Below, piece by piece: positions 59,513 through 64,000 of a DNA stretch of 64,000 bases. Under the pieces are notes generated by a model. That model worked only from the letters and a program-made list of their open reading frames with translations. It was not told the DNA's origin and ran no database searches. Numbering within the stretch: position 1 is the stretch's first letter; every line of letters begins with the position of its first letter. The position numbers and the translations under genes are program-made. Source of the stretch: VXPQ01 sp965116435 (GTDB lineage: Bacteria > Bacteroidota > Rhodothermia > Rhodothermales > VXPQ01); contig OZ220686.1 in the NCBI GenBank assembly GCA_965116435.1, positions 1,984,001-2,048,000 of the forward strand, in the 5' to 3' direction.

Positions 59513-60103
59513 TCATCGCGTCCATGCTTTAAAGACGCTGCGAAGATGTTCCACAAAACGATTGAGCGACCGGTCTACGCGTACAGAACGGTCCATGTTC
59601 ATCTTCCGGACGATGTCTTCTGCGTATTCAACGCCGCCCAGTATAGGGGATCTCCCGGTCGCCCGAATTTCTTGGGCAAGGAAGCGTTTGTATCGATTCC
59701 TCTCGCATTTTTGATCGGGCGGCGAGCAGCCTTGTCCAAAAACAGCCTTGAAGGCTGCTCCATCCAGCAGGAGCCATCGCTCTATATGCGGATCGGGAAT
59801 AGCGTAAACAATCTGCGCGGGGGTGTCTTGCTTTCCCGCCTGTTCGTCCACTTCTTTTCTACGTTCGTTCAAGCCCTTGCAGTTGGCGTCTGTGGCTACC
59901 ACGATCAAATCGGGGGAATTGCCCTGCCGTCTGACATCTTCCAGATACCTCCTGAATTCTCCAACCACTTGGGCATAGCCACCGGTTGCATTGCGCCATT
60001 CCGAACGTACCTCAAGTTCGAATTCTTCCGCAATTCGCTTCACGAGCGCACCAATGACCAGCCTGTGCGCATCGTCTTCTACAAAAAAGGCGATCTCACG
60101 CAT
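59513..60103 (-). CDS. TOPRIM-like (DUF4276/RloB-type) protein paired with an ATPase
   Basis: A 196-aa protein. It starts with a hydrophobic strand ending in acidic residues (MREIAFFVEDDAH) and has a second strand LIVVATDANCKG carrying a D-x-N pattern, as expected for the glutamate and Asp pair of a TOPRIM-type metal site. I place it tentatively near DUF4276/RloB. It overlaps the upstream ATPase gene by 8 nt, so the two are coupled. ATPase plus TOPRIM-type nuclease pairs are common in phage-defence cassettes. Confidence 0.65.
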   Translation of the reverse strand: MREIAFFVEDDAHRLVIGALVKRIAEEFELEVRSEWRNATGGYAQVVGEFRRYLEDVRRQGNSPDLIVVATDANCKGLNERRKEVDEQAGKQDTPAQIVYAIPDPHIERWLLLDGAAFKAVFGQGCSPPDQKCERNRYKRFLAQEIRATGRSPILGGVEYAEDIVRKMNMDRSVRVDRSLNRFVEHLRSVFKAWTR

Positions 60104-61418
60104 CGAAATCCCCCCGCAACATTCGCTGCGATATCGGCAAGCCGTTTGCGTCGTCGGAAAACACCTGGTTGATATCCCCGCCTCGCCCCAACGGTCCTAT
60201 GGGCCCCCAGTTCGATACAGGATCAATCCGGGTTTCGCCATTGCGTCGGCGCACGGCAAACAAGGAATCGTACGGAAGCAAGCTGGGCAAAATCGGCGAA
60301 TGGGTCGTGACAATGTATTGGGTTTGTTGCAGGCTTTGTTGTGTTTTCAGCAGTTCTGCAATAAGCTGGATGCGCCGTGGATGCACGCCATTCTCCGGCT
60401 CCTCGAATCCTGTGAGCGCCGGAGCCTCCCTGGCTCCGGCCAAGGACAATAGGCCGAGCATACGCAACGTTCCGTCCGAGAGTACGCGGGCGGGCATGGC
60501 CACGCCGCCTTCGCGCAAGTGCAGTTCGGCCTCGCCGAAATCGTTCACGCCCACATCGATCCCGTCAATGTTCGGCATGAGGGTATGTAGCGCCTTTTCG
60601 ATACCCTGGAATCGGAATGGGTCCGTAACCTTGAGCGTATTCAGAAAGGCCGCCAGTTCTTCGCCCATCAAGCCGATGTGGCGCACTTCCTTCACAGGCG
60701 TGGCTGCACGCATGCGTTCGCGGGGCTCGAAGTAGAAGAACGACCAGCTTTCCAGTTCGCGGCGAGCCGCTGTCACATGCGGGTAATGCGGCAGGTAATG
60801 CGGCATCGACAAAATACTTCGATCCAGAAAACGATCGTAGTACGTTGGATGCGCCTGCCCTTCGAGTCGAAGGTATATTTTTTCGCCTTCGCGTCCGAAG
60901 AATGGCTTGCGTGTTCCCCTGGGCTCGCCATTGCTGTTCAGGGCAGTCAAGGTTTCGTCGGCCACGCGGAGGGTACCGGACTTTGGCAACATTTCAACCT
61001 CAATGCGGTAACGCAGGTATCGTTCGCGCACTTGTGGAAGCCGTTCCCTGGCGCGTTCAGAATCCGATGCATCCCGGCCTGGACGACGCATATTTCGTAT
61101 TTCCTGATTCACGGCGCGCACTACCGAATCCGAAAGATGCAGATCGGCTTCAAAGGAAAACCTCAGGTCGTCCTTGGCGATCAATTCCTTGAGCCCGCCC
61201 TTTCCCATCGTGAATGATTCGAGGGGTTTCCCTCGATACGGCGAAGCAAAGGCGTCTTTCAGCGTTTTGCTGACGCCGAGCCTGGACAACAACTGCAGGG
61301 CGTCAAGAAAATTGCTCTTGCCCGCTGCGTTCGGACCGAAAAGCACGGTAAGGGGCTTGATGCACACCTCTATATCCAAAAGAGATTTATACCCCGTAAT
61401 GCGAATACGCTTCAGCAT
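60096..61418 (-). CDS. AAA-family (SMC/RecF-like) ATPase
   Basis: A 440-aa ABC-type ATPase. Walker A GPNAAGKSN at residues 28-36, signature-like VLSDGTLRMLGLLSLAG, Walker B with LTGFEEPENGVHP and the D/H-loop VTTHSPILPSLL. Only a short helical insertion lies between the ATPase halves. It belongs to the AAA_15/AAA_21 group seen in AbiL, PARIS and Septu-type systems. ATG 61418 (MLKRIRITGYKSL) chosen; the frame is open to 61451. It is divergent from the cysteine desulfurase gene. Confidence 0.85.
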   Translation of the reverse strand: MLKRIRITGYKSLLDIEVCIKPLTVLFGPNAAGKSNFLDALQLLSRLGVSKTLKDAFASPYRGKPLESFTMGKGGLKELIAKDDLRFSFEADLHLSDSVVRAVNQEIRNMRRPGRDASDSERARERLPQVRERYLRYRIEVEMLPKSGTLRVADETLTALNSNGEPRGTRKPFFGREGEKIYLRLEGQAHPTYYDRFLDRSILSMPHYLPHYPHVTAARRELESWSFFYFEPRERMRAATPVKEVRHIGLMGEELAAFLNTLKVTDPFRFQGIEKALHTLMPNIDGIDVGVNDFGEAELHLREGGVAMPARVLSDGTLRMLGLLSLAGAREAPALTGFEEPENGVHPRRIQLIAELLKTQQSLQQTQYIVTTHSPILPSLLPYDSLFAVRRRNGETRIDPVSNWGPIGPLGRGGDINQVFSDDANGLPISQRMLRGDFDA

Positions 61419-61614
61419 GACATGCCTGTGCTCAGTTTCACTCTGCTGCACCCCCGCAGCGATCTTGTATAGTACGATATAACGAAGAACATCGCGTACC
61501 CCATCTCGGGTTTCCTTCTGCCGGGGACATATTTTCCGTGGAATGCGTTACACTTCGACCCCGCATCCATTCCCTGCACGGTCATCGCTCGGCCCGGCCA
61601 GCGAGCCGTTTGGC

Positions 61615-62781
61615 ATGGCCATGAAAGGAATCGTCTATCTCGATTACAATGCGTCCACGCCCGTGGACGAACGGGTCCTGCAGGCCATGCTGCCCTGGTT
61701 TCGCGCGCAGTACGGCAATCCGTCCAGCAAAGGGCATCCTCTCGGGTGGACGGCGGAGGAGGCGTGCGACCAGGCCCGGGAGCGCATGGCCGCCGCCCTG
61801 CATGTGGAGCCGGGGGAGATTGTGTTTACTTCCGGCGCTACCGAGGGAGCCAATGCGGCCATCAAGGGCGTCGCAGAGGCGTACCGGTCCCGGGGGCGGC
61901 ACCTCGTTACGGCGCAGACCGAGCACTCGGCCGTTCTGCAGGCGCACCGTGCCCTGGAGCGAAACGGATACGAGCTTACCTGCCTGCCCGTGGACGCCTG
62001 CGGTCGAATTGATCTCGACGCGCTTGAAAACGCCCTGCGCGACGACACGATACTTGTTTCCGTAATGTGGGCGAACAACGAGACGGGGGTCATCCAGCCC
62101 GTGGAGCGCATTTCGGAAATCACCCGCGCCCGGGGCGTGTTGTTCCTGACGGACGCCACGCAGGCGGTGGGCAAGATTCCAGTCCGGGGCGGGCTGGCGG
62201 ATTTGCTCGTTTGTTCGGCGCACAAGTTTTACGGCCCGAAGGGCGCGGGCGCCTTGTATGTCCGGCGGCGGGACCCCCGGGTGCGCCTTGCGCCGCTTCT
62301 GGACGGCGGCGGCCACGAAAACGGACGCCGTTCGGGTACGCTGAACGTGCCGGGCGTCGTGGGCATGGGCAAGGCTCTTGAAATCGCTTGCCGGGAGATG
62401 GAGGATTTTCGCAAGCGCATGGAGCGTTTGCGGAATCGTCTGGAGCAGCGCTTGCTCCAGCTTCCCGGGGCCAGGACGAACGCGCCGCCGCAGATTCCTC
62501 GTTTGCCGCAAACGTCCAGCATCCGGTTCGAAGGCGTCCGGGGCGCGCATATCATGGCGGCCTGCCGCACCCTCGCTTTTTCCGCGGGCAGCGCCTGTTC
62601 CAGCGGGAGCGGCAAGCCGAGCCATGTGCTCCGGGCCATGGGCCTGTCCTCCGAACAAGCCCTGTCCACGCTGCGCCTCAGCCTCGGGCGGTTCACCGCC
62701 GAAGACGAGGTAGACCGCGCCGCCGACCAGATTGGAGTCGCCGTCCACGCCGCCCAGCGCGCGGCCATGCCGTCCGCCTGA
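61615..62781 (+). CDS. Cysteine desulfurase (NifS/IscS family)
   Basis: PLP enzyme releasing sulfur from cysteine for iron-sulfur clusters or thiolation. 388 aa: YLDYNASTPVDERV, TSGATEGANAAIKG, TEHSAVLQ (stacking His), DATQAVGKIPV, Schiff-base Lys in CSAHKFYGPKG and the active-site Cys loop FSAGSACSSGSGKPSHVL. No iscU or other cluster genes are next to it, so its pathway partner is not known. ATG 61615 or 61621 both fit. Confidence 0.94.
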   Translation: MAMKGIVYLDYNASTPVDERVLQAMLPWFRAQYGNPSSKGHPLGWTAEEACDQARERMAAALHVEPGEIVFTSGATEGANAAIKGVAEAYRSRGRHLVTAQTEHSAVLQAHRALERNGYELTCLPVDACGRIDLDALENALRDDTILVSVMWANNETGVIQPVERISEITRARGVLFLTDATQAVGKIPVRGGLADLLVCSAHKFYGPKGAGALYVRRRDPRVRLAPLLDGGGHENGRRSGTLNVPGVVGMGKALEIACREMEDFRKRMERLRNRLEQRLLQLPGARTNAPPQIPRLPQTSSIRFEGVRGAHIMAACRTLAFSAGSACSSGSGKPSHVLRAMGLSSEQALSTLRLSLGRFTAEDEVDRAADQIGVAVHAAQRAAMPSA

Positions 62782-62821
62782 CCATTTTCGCCAGAACACA
62801 TCCTTTGCACCCCTCTTCCGC

Positions 62822-63427
62822 ATGGAATCTATTTCGGGAAACATCGTAAATCGCGTGGCCCAGAGCGATCTGGTCGTGTTCAACCTGGAGGACCTGTGGG
62901 ACCATCGGCCCGTCGAGGAATTCGACCTGGCCCCGTTCCTGTTCCAGGAGATCGTGCTGCGCGAAAAGGACTTCCGGGCCAGCATGAAGGCGCACGACTG
63001 GGGGCGCTACGCAGACGGTCATGTGGCGGTCTTTTGCTCGGCGGACGCCATCATTCCCACCTGGGCATGGATGCTCGTCGCCTCGAAACTGGAGCCCGTC
63101 GCGCGTTCGGTAGCCATGGGCCGCGCAGAAGACCTGATTCGGGAGCGCTTCGCGCGCACCCTTGAATCCATGGACTGGTCCCCCTACGAAGGCAAGCCCG
63201 TGGTGGTCAAGGGATGCGGCAGCGGGGTCGTGCCGCCCGCCGCCTACCTGCTGGCCACGACCAAATTGCAGCAGGTGGCCGCAAAATTGATGTACGGCGA
63301 GCCGTGTTCGTCCGTCCCGCTGTGGCGCAAACCGCGCAACGCGGCGGGAACCCGGTCCGCCAACCTATCCGACGCGGGAAAGCCCCATGCCCCGGTTTCC
63401 GTACGCGGCGTCAAGGTGTCGCCGTAG
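62822..63427 (+). CDS. DUF2480-family protein
   Basis: A 201-aa protein of a family known from Bacteroidota, function unknown. Visible family blocks: NRVAQSDLVVFNLEDLW, EIVLREKDFRASMKAHDWG, VFCSADAIIPTWAWMLVASKL, VVVKGCGSGVVPPAAYLLAT and LMYGEPCSSVPLWRKP. The last ~30 residues (NAAGTRSANLSDAGKPHAPV) extend beyond the family and are encoded over the converging 3' end of recG (63 nt overlap). Confidence 0.88.
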   Translation: MESISGNIVNRVAQSDLVVFNLEDLWDHRPVEEFDLAPFLFQEIVLREKDFRASMKAHDWGRYADGHVAVFCSADAIIPTWAWMLVASKLEPVARSVAMGRAEDLIRERFARTLESMDWSPYEGKPVVVKGCGSGVVPPAAYLLATTKLQQVAAKLMYGEPCSSVPLWRKPRNAAGTRSANLSDAGKPHAPVSVRGVKVSP

Positions 63428-64000
63428 CGCTGCATGCCCGGGTTCCGTCAGGTCGGGATCGCGCGAAACGAGGTCGAAAGCGAGGTCGCGGGCCAGCGAA
63501 AGGAGTTCCACATCCTCCGGGAGTTCGGCGATTTTCAACGGGGGCAAGCCGCTTTGCCGGGTGCCGAAAAAGTCGCCCGCCCCGCGAATCTTCAGGTCGG
63601 CTTCGCTGATCCGGAAGCCGTCGTTCGTATCCACCATCACCTGCAAGCGCTTGCGGGCTTCGTTCGTGCATTTGTAGTCCGCCATCAGAATGCAGTAACT
63701 CTGTTTCCCGCCCCGCCCGACCCGGCCCCGGAGCTGGTGCAACTGGCTCAATCCGAAGCGTTCGGCATGCTCTACGATCATGATGGTGGCGTTCGGCACG
63801 TCCACGCCCACCTCAATCACCGTCGTAGCCACCAGCGCCTTGAAATCGGCCCGGCGGAACAGGGTCATGGTGTCTTCTTTTTCGCCCCGCGACATCCGTC
63901 CGTGGATCAGCCCTACCTTGTGCGGGGCGAATATCTTCTTCAACTCGGCATAGCCCGATTCTGCGTCCTTGAGGTCCATCTTTTCGGACTCTTCCACGAG
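63365..64000 (-). CDS. recG: ATP-dependent DNA helicase RecG, C-terminal part (partial)
   Basis: The frame is open to the window edge (first codons LVEESEKMDLKDA). Helicase motifs IV-VI and the RecG-specific wedge-end are visible: GLIHGRMSRGEKEDTM, VATTVIEVGVDVPNATIM, QLHQLRGRVGRGGKQSYC, RISEADLKIRGAGDFFGTRQSGLP. RecG remodels stalled forks and Holliday junctions. 211 residues seen. It overlaps the 3' end of the DUF2480 gene. Confidence 0.95.
   Translation of the reverse strand, partial: LVEESEKMDLKDAESGYAELKKIFAPHKVGLIHGRMSRGEKEDTMTLFRRADFKALVATTVIEVGVDVPNATIMIVEHAERFGLSQLHQLRGRVGRGGKQSYCILMADYKCTNEARKRLQVMVDTNDGFRISEADLKIRGAGDFFGTRQSGLPPLKIAELPEDVELLSLARDLAFDLVSRDPDLTEPGHAALRRHLDAAYGNRGMGLSRVG

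Overview
The window looks like a chromosomal segment of a GC-rich member of the Bacteroidota/Rhodothermota lineage (Rhodothermia-like). This is inferred from gene content, not from a marker-gene search. Supporting signs are a C-terminal sorting domain with the NYPNPFNP motif, a DUF2480 protein, a DUF4290-like protein, a short 279-aa primary sigma factor without region 1.1, a TonB-dependent receptor with an N-terminal carboxypeptidase-regulatory-like domain, and mostly weak Shine-Dalgarno sequences.

Most of the window is housekeeping. 1-5.4 kb (+): end of rodA, then argS-pheA-ftsX with overlapping stop/start codons, then a membrane protein with a degenerate GGDEF-like domain. 5.4-8.2 kb (-): pcm and folP-cdaA. 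8.2-11.4 kb (+): a GH3-family protein, the primary sigma factor and a small zinc-ribbon membrane protein. 18.5-23.1 kb (+): purL, trxA, trxB and a BON/LysM protein. 23.3-28.3 kb: proline dehydrogenase, pdxH, mltG, and a minus-strand trio (PTPS/QueD homologue, folE, sepiapterin-reductase-like SDR) that together could make tetrahydrobiopterin. 28.4-31.6 kb (+): a HIT protein, a large exported protein of unknown function and coaE. 31.6-44.4 kb (-): ribBA, yajC, the SRP RNA, priA, rpe and nuoABCDEFGH. 44.6-49.4 kb (-): a TonB receptor, purB and an ECF sigma factor. 49.7-54.0 kb (+): yebC-ruvC and tig-clpP. Then come tRNA-Glu, a parvulin lipoprotein, a PLP decarboxylase, a Cache-like protein with a sorting signal, a GNAT protein, an ATPase/TOPRIM-like pair that resembles a defence cassette, a cysteine desulfurase, a DUF2480 protein and the 3' end of recG.

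The accessory region is 12.3-18.2 kb. A 5.27-kb insert lies between two ~97% identical 297/296-bp direct repeats, each made of the 3' end of a coiled-coil membrane protein gene plus the 3' part of a VOC-family gene. Inside is a complete 3,443-bp IS1595-family element with 24-bp terminal inverted repeats (21/24 identical) and a perfect 8-bp target duplication (TCTGTTAC). Besides its transposase it carries a membrane protein, a DNA methyltransferase-HNH fusion and two small proteins. The methyltransferase reading frame is preceded by eleven copies of an 8-bp repeat (GGCCTGGA) that puts its upstream ATG out of frame, so the gene looks phase-variable and is in the OFF register here. Both terminal inverted repeats contain a TTGACA box at promoter distance from an inward-facing -10 box. 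The rest of the insert holds a zinc-ribbon protein, a remnant of a second IS1595-type transposase and a HicB/HicA pair whose toxin lacks the usual catalytic histidine.

A family of short hairpin repeats (arms close to GCGCTGATC / GATCAGCGC, with some compensatory arm changes) occurs at five intergenic sites.
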